Source of the DNA: Nannochloropsis oceanica
Lineage: Eukaryota; Sar; Eustigmatophyceae; Eustigmatales; Monodopsidaceae
Direction of reading: 5' to 3'
NCBI GenBank assembly: GCA_004519485.1
Contig: CP038135.1
Location: forward strand, 869,001-933,000
DNA length: 64,000 bases
Positions within the stretch are counted from its first letter, which is position 1, and the number at the start of each line of letters is the position of its first letter. Positions 21,475-32,836 of the stretch are shown here, piece by piece. Under the pieces are notes generated by a model. The model ran no database searches. It was not told where the DNA came from and saw only the letters and a program-made list of their open reading frames with translations. The position numbers and the translations under genes are program-made.

Positions 21475-21910
21475 CGTGGATGGCGCTGTGGTTCTGTGTA
21501 CATGTGTGTGCATAATGACATGTCAGGGTGTTCTCAGCAGTGCCTTGTGCGATTATGACGATGATGATGTTGGGAATGGGAGAGGGAGGGGAGCGTGAAA
21601 AGCAGGCCCTCGGTTTTCGGCTCACCAAACGCAAACCCAAGGCTAGAAATGGAGTGACAGACGCAAACATTATAACCACATGCATATAGCAGTCACATAG
21701 AGACGTAGAGGTCGTGTACGAGGGTAGATCCGCCCGATTAGTGTCCTTTTCCACACAGGCCTGTCGCTAGAATCGAAATTGTGTATTCCGTGCATCGAAC
21801 AAAGCCCTCCCCCAGAGAAATACTTTATACGCAATCTACACACCACATTTATAGACTCGCGGCCAAGATTTTCATTCGCGAGCTAGGTAGACGACGCACG
21901 GGCAAGAGTT
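21475..21910. other. Divergent promoter, mitochondrial protein / prefoldin 6
   Basis: 436 bases between diverging start codons. No repeat or ORF of note. Confidence 0.4.
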
Positions 21911-23473
21911 ATGAGTGCAGGCGGCATCGATGACGCCCTCAAGAAGTACAAGGCCCTGGAGGCCGAGACGCAGGAGCTCATGGCCCGGAGGCAACTAGCA
22001 ATGCAGCAAGCAAATGAGAATGGCATGGTGCAGCAGGTAGGGGAGTGGGGAGAGGATGAAGGGTGGGAGGATGAAGAGGAAGGAGAATGACGAGGTATCT
22101 GATCATCGGACAAGATGCACGACTTTCGTTTTGGAGGTCGCTGCAAGCGATGGAGAGGGGAGGACTGGAGGGAGAGACGGGAGGACGTATGGGAAGGAAA
22201 TAAGGGACAACGGTCTTCGATCGAGCCGTGTTTCGACTCCAAGATGTAGCGCTGTGAGGCGGCTTGGCTTAGCAGACATATACATGGCGAGCGGGAGAGG
22301 CGAAGGGAGATGATAGAAGCACTAGTTGGGCAGGCCGAGAAGAAAAGGACGGGCAATTGTGTTTCTTTTGCCGCATGGATTCAACCGTGTCGAACTTACA
22401 AGTTTCTCCACCAGTGATGGTGCTAAATGGAAATACGGATACACCTCGACACTGGTGTATCTGTGGCTTGGATGGCTGAAGTCGTTGCCGCCATGGGCAG
22501 GTCTTATGACCGTCTGTTGGCCAGCCCTATAATTCCTTAATCCACTCCCTCTCTGAGATGACTGAAGGGGGTAATAGAGATGAGAAGAACGATAACGAAT
22601 CCAAGCACAATTTTTAAAAGGGGAAGGATGATAAGAATGGAAGCACGTGGAATATCAGTCAAGCCATCACCTACAATTCCGATTGTCCCTTCATCGTCCA
22701 CTCCTCCACTTACACTTATGCCCAGAAAATCACCCACGCACAATTTGTCTGAAATTCTATTCAACCCTCCTTAACCTCTTCGTACTGTTATTCTCACCGC
22801 CACCCAACCGCCCACAACATGAAAAATACAGGAGTTAGAGGCCTTGGAAAGCGGCGACAACGTCTTTAAAATGATGGGGCCCGTGCTGTTACGTGTGGAG
22901 GTGGAGGACGCCAAGCAAAATGTGGAAAAGCGGTTGGAATTGATCAAGGGCTCGATGTTAGTTGAAGGGGGAAAGAGGGAGAGAAGGAACGAGGGATGGT
23001 GCAATGGGGGCAACGCAGTAGTCTACAAATGATCTCGTTTCTCATTTTTTCTCTTGTATCATTCAGGGAGGACTTTGACGGAAAGATTCAGGCCAAGCAA
23101 AAGGAGGCTGAGGAGCTCGGCAGCAAGGTAAGCTAATCTTGTATAAAACTGTGAAACTACACGTGTACGTGTGCAGAGTAGTGTGCGTGCATCTGCTTTC
23201 GACCAAGAGTTGTGCCCTGCTATCAGTCAATCTGGCTTCCGCGCATTTCGTTTTGTCTTGGACTGGATAAAGGAGGCTACCAGCGATTCACTCTCCACTG
23301 TCGTAGATGTTCTCATAATCTCACAATGCCACCCTCCTTTCCTCCCTCCTTCCTTTCCTCCCTCCTCCTCTCTCCCTTCCTAGATCATGGGCATGCAACA
23401 AGAATTACAAGCCAAGACAGCCGATGCCGCCCGGGCTGCAGCCGCGGGTGCCTTGAAAGGGGTCATGGGTTAA
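21911..23473 (+). CDS. PFDN6: Prefoldin subunit 6 (beta type)
   Basis: Prefoldin is a hexameric cytosolic chaperone that hands unfolded actin and tubulin to the CCT chaperonin. Four exons (21911-22036, 22832-22956, 23067-23127, 23384-23473) give 133 residues, close to the usual 129. The N-terminal coiled coil (LKKYKALEAETQELMARRQL) leads into the beta hairpin region NVFKMMGPVLLRVEVEDAK and KRLELIKGSM, then the second helix KIQAKQKEAEELGSK and a short Ala-rich tail. VFKMMGPVLL is the family signature. Intron 1 is 795 bases, long for this window. Joins are phase 0, 2 and 0. Confidence 0.92.
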
Positions 23474-24185
23474 AGGAATACAATGCATGCGTGTGTGTTT
23501 GCATGTGTGGGTGTACAAAGAACCAAAACGCCATTTATTACATTTTTGGATGCGCGAAGACACGTCATTTCAACTGTATGGCAGGCGTTTCTTTACCTGC
23601 CTTTTCCTTTACCTGGAACCTGTCCTTGTTGAGTCCTACCCGCGATTAACATTTCTTCCATCCTATGGGGAGTTAAGTGCCTGAGTACCTCTCTATGATG
23701 GGGGTGGGGGCGTTCCGTTTTGACTGTGTGCGTGCTACATATGCCGAAAATATTTGAGTATCCGATTTTCAAAAAACTCGTTGGCTTGAGCGATGTCGAC
23801 CTATGTGTTCCTTCCCCTCTCTTTACACCCACGCGATGAGTCCAGGCGCACGAGTCGCAAGAAAGAAACGATTGTGTTCAGCAGAGAATGATGTTGATCC
23901 TTTGGCGCACCGCATCTATTTATATGTGCCTCGCTCCATGGAAAATACCTATTACGCGGTTGTCGATTGTCGGCAGAAAGAGATGGAAGTCCTCCCCATC
24001 TTGCCACCACATCCCAGACATTCTCCCCTCCTCCCATAGCGCGCCTATTCATCAAATCCCTATATATTTTGACTACCTTTCTCCATACACAGCAATCGTC
24101 AATCGTTCTCACGCTCCATGTCTTCTTTGTCTATTCTACCCTAGAACACTAGGGCCAGTTTCCTTGTGTCAGGAAACGGGGAAGG
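23474..24185. other. Gap between prefoldin 6 and secreted protein gene
   Basis: Same-strand neighbours, so this holds the PFD6 3' UTR and the next promoter. No supported ORF or RNA. Confidence 0.35.
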
Positions 24186-27100
24186 ATGCGGAGGACTCTC
24201 AGAGTTTGCTTGGCGCTGCTTTCCTCTCTTAGGTAAGGAAAAGAAATGCACAACGTCTTGCGCCAAGCGATACATCCAGTACACAGTGTGGGTCTTGGGC
24301 AGGGGCTAGTGGTCAGAGTTAGCAAGAAAGCATGGGGAAGGCGGGTGGGCTAGCCTAGTCTAATATCCTCCATCCCTTCCCTTATCAAGACGCCTTCCTT
24401 GACATTCGGCCTCGTTCTCTTTACTTATTTTCTCCCGCCTCCCTCCCACCCCTTCTCAATCTTCCTTAAGTGTAATGTCTCTTCTTCATCTCATCACCAT
24501 CCTTCCCCCAATCCCCCTCCATCTTCCTACAGTGTAATCTCCCAAAGCCATGGCCAGAAGCTTCGGCGACAGACCAACGCCGACGCCCTTCAGGGGATGG
24601 AAGAACTCACTTTGGACGACGGGTACGATGCGATAAGTGAAGTAGAAATTGACTCGGAAGGCGGGGCATTCATTGCCGCACCCACATATGGGGTCGAGAA
24701 TGAGAGGGTAATACCGGCTTCTGCTGCTTCTACTGCTGCTGCTGCTGCTGCTGAAGTTGCTGTTGCTGCTGCACCAGTTGCTATTACTAATGCCGTGGTT
24801 TTGATACCGCCAGGGGAGGATCAGGATAAGCGCGAGGCGATTGAGTGGGACGTGGATACGAATGACACCCCCAGAGGCATCACTTGGCCACACTGCTACT
24901 TTCATGCCAAATACGCGGTACGTCCCTCTCTCTCTTCCTCTCTCCTACTCTTCCTCCCCTCCTTATTTCTCTTCGCTCACGCGCCCTCCCTTCCGCCTTC
25001 AGATGAACTACACCGCTTTTGGCCTCATCGACCCCAACGCCGTCTACTGGGGCCAGCTCGTTAGGGGCTCCGGTGCTAACGTGGCCTATAAATTCAAGGG
25101 CAAGTTCCCCAAGTCCATCTACTTTTCATATCAAGTCTATGCGTCGCAGCAGTCCGCAGAGCCGGACCAGAAGATCACGGACATGAATGTGCGTACTACC
25201 GCATCCCTTGGGCCTTCGTTCTTTCCCTCCCTCCCTCCCTCCTCTTTCCCCACTCTCCTTTATTGTCTGCGCCCTTAGACCTTGATAATACCCTTCGAGT
25301 CACCTCCCTCTCCTTTTCTCATACTCCTTCTCACTCTCTCCCTATTGGTTGGCAGGTGAAGCCACTGTGGGGGCAAAACCCTTTTTCGAACGGCAGCATT
25401 ACGCCGGATGAGACTGGAGGTGAGCAGGGAGAGAGGGAGGGAGGGAGGAAGGGAGGGAAAAACAAATACCGAATGACACTTCTTTCCTTCTCTTCTTCCC
25501 CTCCATCCATCCCTTCATCCTTTCTCCCTTTCCCCCCCTCCTCCCAGGCTACGAAGTTTACTTCACCCCCAGCGGCCAGGAGGGGTATACGAACGAGCTC
25601 CGCCTTCCGAGCAACCCAGTCAACCAGCTCATTCTCCGCATGTACAAGGTAGATCCCTCCCTCCCTCCTTCGACCTCGATCATTGACCTTGAACCTCCGA
25701 CGATGTACATGGCCCATGACATGGGCGAGGGGAAAAGGGAGTGGAGGGCCTTGCCGCGGTGCTCCGCTCATGAGGAGAAATTGCTGGCAGACTTAAGCAA
25801 TATTTTCTATGAGATCCAATACCCGCGGTCCAGCGGGACGGAGGGGTACGGGGTGATTCCGGTGAGTGTCTGCTATTTTCTAATATATTTTAAATTATTT
25901 TTGATTATTTTTTAATTTATTCATATTATATACATATTTAGATATATATATATATATTTATGTGTGTGTATATTATTTATATGTATACAAATGTGTGTAC
26001 GTTGTATTATATTCATTTACTCGGTCTTTTTTGAAATGCATACCTGTTGATATATCTATTCATCAATCCGTTTTTGGAAATACATGCATTAAATCTTTTA
26101 TTTTTCAATATTTATTTTTCAATATTTATTGATTCATTCATTTTCCCTCGCAGGTTCTCCGCGACATGAACTGCCCGATGAACCCCTCGAAAGGGAACGT
26201 CTCCTTCGTCCTCTTCCAAGGTGACTGGCTTGACCCCAGCCTGGCCATCGCACGTCAGTCCATCGACTCCCCCTACATGATGTACTGCATCAACCCGTAC
26301 AACGACTGGACTTATTACCTGAACACGCTCTTGAAGGTGCTTCCCTCCCTCCTTTCCCCCCTCCCTCTCTTTTCCCCCTTTTCCGCTTCCATATTTGTGC
26401 CAGGTCCGAATTAAAGTTTTCTGCCTCGTCGGCGGCTTTTACTTAGTCCTTAGATCCCGCACCCGATGTATCAATCAAGTAAACCATGAATAAATTCGAC
26501 ACCCTCCCCCATCTGCCCCTCATTCATTCCCCCCCCCTTCCCTCTCTCCCTCCCTTCTTGCCCTAGGTCCGCTTCAAGCTTCCCACCCTCGCGAATGCCC
26601 TCTTCTCGGACATCAAAGTCGCCAACGTCGGCGAATACGAAGTCCGTTACGTCTCCATGTCAACGGCTGACGGTTTTTTCCCCACCATAGCCTCCATCGA
26701 TGGCAAGGGTATGGAACGCTTCTATAACCGCAACTCCTCCTGGGACGGGTGGGTCGAGATCCGGGTAGCCCTCAACGAACAAAAGGCTCGGGATTGTGGC
26801 TTTTGGAGCGACGACGCCATATTTCTCCCGTTGGAATCTGCGCAGGTGCACCCTGCCAAGAGCATTGTGATGTTTTACAGGTCCATCCTGGCCAAGGGCC
26901 CCAAAAGCGCAGGGGCAGCGTCCAAGGCCTGTGAAAGCGGTGCCTTGTGCGGGAATCCGCCGTTTCTACGGTCCATAATGCAGGATCAATACCCCGGTAG
27001 GGAGGGAGGGAGGGAGGAAGGGAGGGAGGAAGGGAGGTAGGTAGGTAGGTAGGCAGGTAGGGAGGTAGGGAGGAAGGGAGGGAGGAGGGAAGGAGGAGGA

Positions 27101-27326
27101 AAGTAAACTTCCATACATATAAGACAGGAAAATGGCAGGGAAGCCCACATTGGATATCTTATTGCTCACGTCTTTTCTCCCTTCTTCCTTCCTTCCTCTT
27201 CTCGTCCCTCCCATGTCATTGTCTTCCCGCCTCATCACAACAGAGCTGGAGGTCTACCATTGCGATGAATGTGCGGGCAAAGCGCCGGTGGTCACGAGAT
27301 ATGCTGACTATTTCCAGGGCCATTAG
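24186..27326 (+). CDS. Secreted protein of unknown family, 563 residues
   Basis: Eight exons: 24186-24232, 24533-24917, 25003-25188, 25356-25419, 25548-25861, 26154-26336, 26567-26996, 27244-27326; every join keeps frame. The small first exon encodes a signal peptide (MRRTLRVCLALLSSLSVISQ). The body has dense, globular composition with many aromatic residues: WPHCYFHAKYAMNYTAFGLI, PKSIYFSYQVYASQQ, GYEVYFTPSGQ, NVSFVLFQGDWLD, YMMYCINPYNDWTYYLNTLL, EYEVRYVSMSTADGFFPTIA and VEIRVALNEQKARDCGFWSD. Cysteines are several, in keeping with an exported protein. A Cys pair CDEC lies near the end. No transmembrane helix after the leader. I do not recognise the family; an extracellular or vacuolar enzyme or wall protein is possible. 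Confidence 0.85.
25862..26153 (+). other. AT-rich intron in an otherwise CT-rich gene
   Basis: This 292-base intron is full of TA, TTTATT and TTTTCAATATTTATT repeats (the last as a near-perfect tandem copy at about 26100-26130), unlike every other intron here, which is TCCC-rich. Splice sites GTGAGT and CGCAG are ordinary. Confidence 0.85.
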
Positions 27327-27403
27327 AGGAGGTGGGAGGATGAGAGAAAGGGAAAGAGGGGGAGGAAGAGAGAGAGGAGAAGAGAGAGAGAGAAGAAAAG
27401 AGT

Positions 27404-27452
<49 letters not shown>

Positions 27453-28251
27453 AGAAAAGTACGATTGTCCGGGCGATGTGGGACCGACTAGGTTGTATGC
27501 TGTAAATTCACTATCACACACCCACCCGTAGTTGAAAGAGAAGGTAAGAATTACTGGTCCGAGGAGGAGCAATGAAACGAAATTTAAAATTTTAAGGAAA
27601 GCTATCTTGCTTTGGATCCTCCTTCTTTCCATTTTGCTCCCTTTGTTTTAGAGGGGAAAAGTTTTCCCCCCTCTTCTTCTTCTCCTTTTACCGATTGCTG
27701 CTGCTGCTGGAGGGTAAAAAAACGTCGACGCGACAGCAGCAGCAGCAGTCTAAAAATGTCTGCAGTTTCCACTCCCTCCCTCCCCTTTCAATTCATTTGC
27801 CCTCTTCGTCGTCTGTACGTTCGCTTCTATTTACCTACATACGAGTGCAGTCATATTTATTTCGTCTGTCCTTCCTCCCTCCTGCTAATGCTGGTGGTGG
27901 TGTTGCTGCTGCCAAAAATGATAATGCTCTTGTTGCTTCTGGAATGCTGCTGGTGCTGGTGCTGGTGCTGCTACTGCTGCCACGTCCTCTCTCCTCCTAT
28001 GCATACAAAAGAAATACCAATAACTTAAAAAAGGGATCAACTTACCAGACACGCCGTCCCTCTCTCCCTCCCTCCCTCACTTCCTCTTCCATTTTCTCAC
28101 AGACTTCTTTTGCTTTCAATCCCCCCCTTTCCGCCTCCACTTGCCCCTCCTTCCCTTCTGCCACTACTACTGCTGCTGCTGATGTGTCCGCCTGCATCTG
28201 ACGGTGCAGGTGCAACGAAGCCAGTGACTGCAATGGTGGCAACCCCCTTCC
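27327..28251. other. Convergent gap with GA repeat
   Basis: Holds a GA-dinucleotide repeat (about 27366-27447, pure over its last 37 bases), CTG-type repeats and TCCC tracts. Frames at 27612-28201 are repeat-driven (Leu, Gln runs). No gene supported. Confidence 0.4.
27366..27447. repeat. GA microsatellite
   Basis: GA/AG repeats, interrupted at first and then uninterrupted from about 27411, in the 3' flank of the secreted protein gene. Confidence 0.9.
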
Positions 28252-31200
28252 TTATCCCTCCCTCCCTCCCTCCCTCCCTCCCCTCCACTCTAACCCCGCA
28301 ACCGCCTCCTCCGTCAACACCACCATACCCGGAAGCGAGGACGTAAGCCCACGCGCCGTTACAAGCCCCTGCTCTCCCTCCGTCTTCCCTCCCCCTCCTC
28401 CTTCCCCTCCTCCTCCGGGAGATACGTCTGCGGGCGACGACAAGTCACTCTCGGAACTTGGTCCCGAGGTCGTCGAGGACGTTGCCACGTCCTCTTCCCC
28501 TTCCCTCCCGCCCCCTCCCCCTTCCTCCTCCACCTCCTCCTTTCCGCCCAATGTCGAGGAGGAACTCATCGCAAAAGCATGCCCCCACCCTCCTCCGCTT
28601 CCTCCTCCTCCCCCCCTCCTTCCCTCGTCCGAAATCTTCCCGCTGCTCAGCCTCTCTCCAACGCCCGCTCCTACATCTCCCTCCATCCCTCCCTCCGCGC
28701 CCTGCTGCATGGCCATCGCCGCCAGCATCATTTCCTCCTCCTGCTGCTCCTGTGACGTCGAATGCTGGGAATGCTGCGACGAGGACGAGAAGGAGGACGA
28801 GGACGGGAGGGAGGAAGAACCTCCTGCGCCCGCGGACCCCAAATTGTGCATAGGCGGCTTCCCAACCCCTCCTCCCTCCCTCCCTCCCTCCCTCCCTCCT
28901 CCCTGATACGGGGCATTCAAACTACTGCCACCTGCCAGACTACTCGCACTCAAACTACTCCCTCCTCCCCTTCCCCCTCCCCCCCCTTCACTCCCTTCCT
29001 CCCTCCTTGGCATATCAAAACTGTGCACTCTCTTCTGTACACCACTCTCCCCCCCCCTCCCTCCCCCCCCCTTCCCTGCCCCTCCTCCTTTCCCACCTCC
29101 TCCTCTGCCTCCTCCTGCTCCACCATTACCCCCTCCCCCTCCCTCCCTCCCTCCCTCCCTCCCAGCCCCCAGTTCAAACGCTCCAATTAACGGACTCGTA
29201 AACGGCGTCTGCGGCAAAAACGGCGTCGGAATCGGCAACGGCGTCACACTCTCCTCTCCCCCATTCAACCCCTCCTTCCTCCCCCCGTCCCCTCCCCTCG
29301 AGCTGACCCGTGGTATACCGCCCTCCCTCCCTCCCTCCCGTCCTCCTGGCGAGAACACAATCTCCTCCCCCAACCACCTTCGGACGGTGCTCACGCATAC
29401 ATACAGAGTCATGAGCGGACAGGCCATCAGCAACAACAAGGGAAGGCACAACGGCGTGAGTAACAGTCGTGCCAACGCCAAAAAACTCGTTTCTGCTTTG
29501 AATTTCCGGGAATTGAACGACCGGAGATACTGGGCGTTACCCGCTGCTCCCACCACGGCATGAGAGCCCGCCGGCCCTCTGGGGCCCCCCCTCCCCCCGT
29601 GTGTCTGAGTGCTGCCCCCACCATTGGCCATGTGGGGAGGGAGCGGAGCAGGAAAGCAGGCGTGGCGGGAAAAGTAGGTCAAGACGCGGTCTTTCTCGGC
29701 CCATTTGGTGTCGAGCCAGTGGGGGTCGGCCAGGACGTCGTTGAGGGAGTAGCGCTTGAGTCTTGGAGGGAGGAAGGAGGGAGGGTGGAAGGGTGGGAGA
29801 GAGGAAGGAGGCTGCATTAGTTTTTCGTGACTGTTTTGCGGAGGGAAGGGGGGAGGGGGGATAGAGGCGTGCTGATAGGAAAAGAAGAGGGACAGGATGA
29901 AGGGAAAAGCATGACTCTACCTGATATGCACGTCCCGTGGGCCCTCGCCGTTGCAGAAACGGAGGAAGGTGTGAAAGAGAGAAGCGTCATGACTCTCGGC
30001 AGCAGCGGCATCAGCAGCTGAAGCAGCAGCAGCAGCTGGACTAGTATCGGTGCTGCTGCTCGAGGGAGGGTTGGAAGAGGGGTTGGTTGATGTGTTGCTC
30101 GCCGCCGCCGCCGCCGCCGCCGCCGCACCAGCAGATGGAGACGCCGCAGCAGCTGCAGCAGAAGGTGAGGAGGAGGAGGAGGAGGAAGGCTGGCCCGTGG
30201 TGCCAGGGATGGCAATTGTCATATCATAGACGGGGGGATGGGAAGTCCTAAGCGCTTCGATGCAGGTGTTGAAACCGGTAGTACGGGGGAGGAGGACGTG
30301 GAGGAGGTGCGGGCGTTGCTCCTTGGCCGCAAAGGCAAGCGATTGCTGACGGACTTTGGCATCGATGCGATCGCCCTCGGGGAACTGGAAGAGGAGGACG
30401 GGGAAGTCGTCTGGAAAAGGAGATGAAAGGTGGGAGGGAGGGAAAGAGGGAGGGCGGTGAGGGTTCCGGCTGGTGAGTGAAGCCCATTCCACACCGAGCT
30501 TTATTATGACAAATCTCTCCCTCCCTCCTTCCTTCCTTTCCTTCTTGCCTCCCTCCCTTGCATCCTACCCGCATTGAAACTCCGCAGCAGCCCAAAGAGG
30601 TTCGTGCGGGAGAGCGACCAGGAGGAGGAGATGAATGGGTACTCGACAAGCCGGACCAGCCACCCCAAGAGGGGGATCTTCTTAAGGCCCTCCCTGACTA
30701 TTATCTTCACGTTCCCATGCAGGCCCAGGAAGCGGGCGACCATGAGCATGAACCACCAATCACCTTCGTATTGGTGATTGGCCACCACGATGCCGGCAGT
30801 GATCCCGTCGGGCATGTCTAGCGAGGAATGGATGGAGGGGGGAAGGGAGGGAGGGAGGGAGGGGGTAAGCGTCTTCAAGGGAAGGAAGAGCGCAGAGGCG
30901 ATAGGGGGCGCAAGAAATGACAAAAGAGGTAGAAGGTCCTAGGGTTTGTATGGATTGTTATTGGTCGTATCTGCTCTTCAATTTGATGAGGGAGGAGAAC
31001 GAAAAAACGGAGGGTCGATAAGGAGGAAGGAAGGGAGAGAGGGAGGGGAGGGACGTACCAGAGTCAGCAGCAATGTGGATGTTGGTTCCCGGTAGGAGCA
31101 AGGACAGTGCATCGATCCACATGCATGCCACACACTGTGACACCAACCGTCGATACAGCGAGCGGGAAAAGGGTCGGATGACGAGGAAGAGGGCGAGGGC

Positions 31201-31290
31201 CATCATGTTGGCGCCGATGGAGGAGGTGACCAAGCAGACTGAGACGAAGAGGAGTCGTAGGGTCATGTGTTTCCATAATAAGCCCCACAT
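28252..31290 (-). CDS. AGPAT/LPLAT-type acyltransferase with Gly-rich C-terminal extension
   Basis: Four exons (31290-31059, 30817-30569, 30410-29921, 29761-28252) join in phases 1, 1 and 2 and give about 826 residues. The N-terminus has membrane helices, then the acyltransferase motif NHQYEGDWW (NHx4D), NLFGLLRSFNAGDDFP and the second motif FPEGDR, followed by RTTGFNTCIEAL and YDMTIAIPGT. This layout fits lysophospholipid/lysophosphatidate acyltransferases of the AGPAT3-5/LCLAT1 branch, acting in the ER or plastid envelope. KRYSLNDVLADPHWLDTKW is the conserved post-catalytic block. A further hydrophobic pair (ARLLLTPLCLPLLLLMACPL) precedes over 300 Gly/Ser/Glu-rich residues whose [10 protein letters not shown] runs look like translated intron tract, so the last exon may hide introns. 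The acyl acceptor is unknown. Confidence 0.85.
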
Positions 31291-32836
31291 CTTGCTGTAG
31301 CTCCTTTCCTCCCCAAGATTGATTGAAGCGAGGACGGTGGATGAGCGTGGTGGTGAGGAGAAGGAGGAGGTGGAGGAGGAGATGGTGGAAGGAAGGCTGC
31401 TTAAACCTTACACTAGTTGCAATTCGATTTGAAGGTGGCAGAACTCGCAGATGGAGGCCTGCCTGCGTATAGGAACCGTGTCGCTGCACGATGTGGTGCG
31501 CTGTTGCGTGTCCTTTGTTTGTGTACTGAGTACTGTGAGATCTGCTCCGGTGGGCTGTGGCATTCAACCGAGGTAGTAAGATGGGACACGATGGGAAAGC
31601 AAGCCGACAGCAGCAGGAGGCCAAAAAGCGACGCAACTGTTGCAGTGACGAGGAGTCCAGCCCCGACAACCTGTGTTGTGTGCGCCTCTTCTGTCAGCAT
31701 GTGCCGGGTGAGGAGGGAACGGAGAGAGAGGGCATGAGCGTTCCACCTGGCAGCATCTGGCGGACCACCATCATCCGCAGCAACAATCCGTACAAAGACG
31801 ACGGCGGTGGCCTCTGCTTCTTTGAGTCTTCATCGGCCGACGCGTACCACTCAAGGATGCACCCAAAAATGCCACAGAGGTTGAGGCATCGCGCACGCCA
31901 CTGCCTTTTTCGTTTGTTCTGCTTGCCCGTGCCCAGGCGGCAGGCCGAGGTATTGTTCTTCTTATTCATCTCATCATCTTATATGGAGCGGGCAACACAT
32001 GCAACGTAGTATATGTAGAGCGCGCCGACGCGAACAAAGCGGACACAAAATGGTACGCTACGCGCAAACTGGGTAGGTGCCGTTTAGTGTGGTAATGTGG
32101 TCGTAGTAGTCATCGAAGCGACGCCTCATTGCACTAGGGGGCATATGCATCATATATTGCCATTGCGTGTACATTCGTCATATCTCGAGGTTTGCTTGGC
32201 CGCAGCCGGTCATCGCCCCCATTTCTATTCAACCGCGCGTTCTTTTGGCCACAAAACTCCCGCTTCACTCAAGTAACACGCGCTGGTATCACTTCTGTCA
32301 CACGGACACAGGCAGCAGGCAAGGCAGAGCGAGTGGTGTGTGCGGTTTGACCAGAGTCTCCCCGCCCATCCATCAAAAGGAGTACCAGCAGCACTTGCCC
32401 TCCCTCTTCCAACAACTAACACAGCCATTGCCCTGTCGACCAGGCGAGCAGCGCCACATCACCACCGACAATCCCACAGGTAAGCACTCATTCTTAAGCG
32501 GTAGCAACTCCGTGCTCTTCACATCCCTCCCCTCTCCATTCATTTGCGCACATCCGCATCTAAAGCAAACTGCCGCGGTCCCACCCTCCCGCGCACTCCT
32601 CCGACCCCGCCTCCCTCTCTACCCATCAAAAAATCCAGCACAAATCAACCACCACCTTTTGAGTTCAGTAAGAACGATGCATGAGCGCCATCACCACACG
32701 TATTCCCCGCTCAACTTCCCTTCTCCTCGCGCGCTCTCTCTCACTGTTCCTCTTAACATAGCTGTTGCTCTCGCTTCGCCTCATCTCCTCGACACCCTCT
32801 CCCCGTCTACCACACCCGACACACACACACAGAACA
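31291..32836. other. Divergent promoter region, acyltransferase / SUMT
   Basis: About 1.5 kb, the second-largest gap. Frames of 60-200 codons exist on both strands (for example a hydrophobic patch on the minus strand near 31600-31690) but none has conserved character. The last 400 bases are C-rich leader of the SUMT gene. Confidence 0.35.

Noticed and set aside
28458-29190. Plus-strand Pro/Ser-rich frames opposite the acyltransferase tail
   Set aside because: Reverse reading of GGA/GGGA-rich DNA; no start context or conserved motif.
31413-32009. Frames on both strands including a hydrophobic minus-strand patch
   Set aside because: No conserved character, no good splice partners; left as intergenic.
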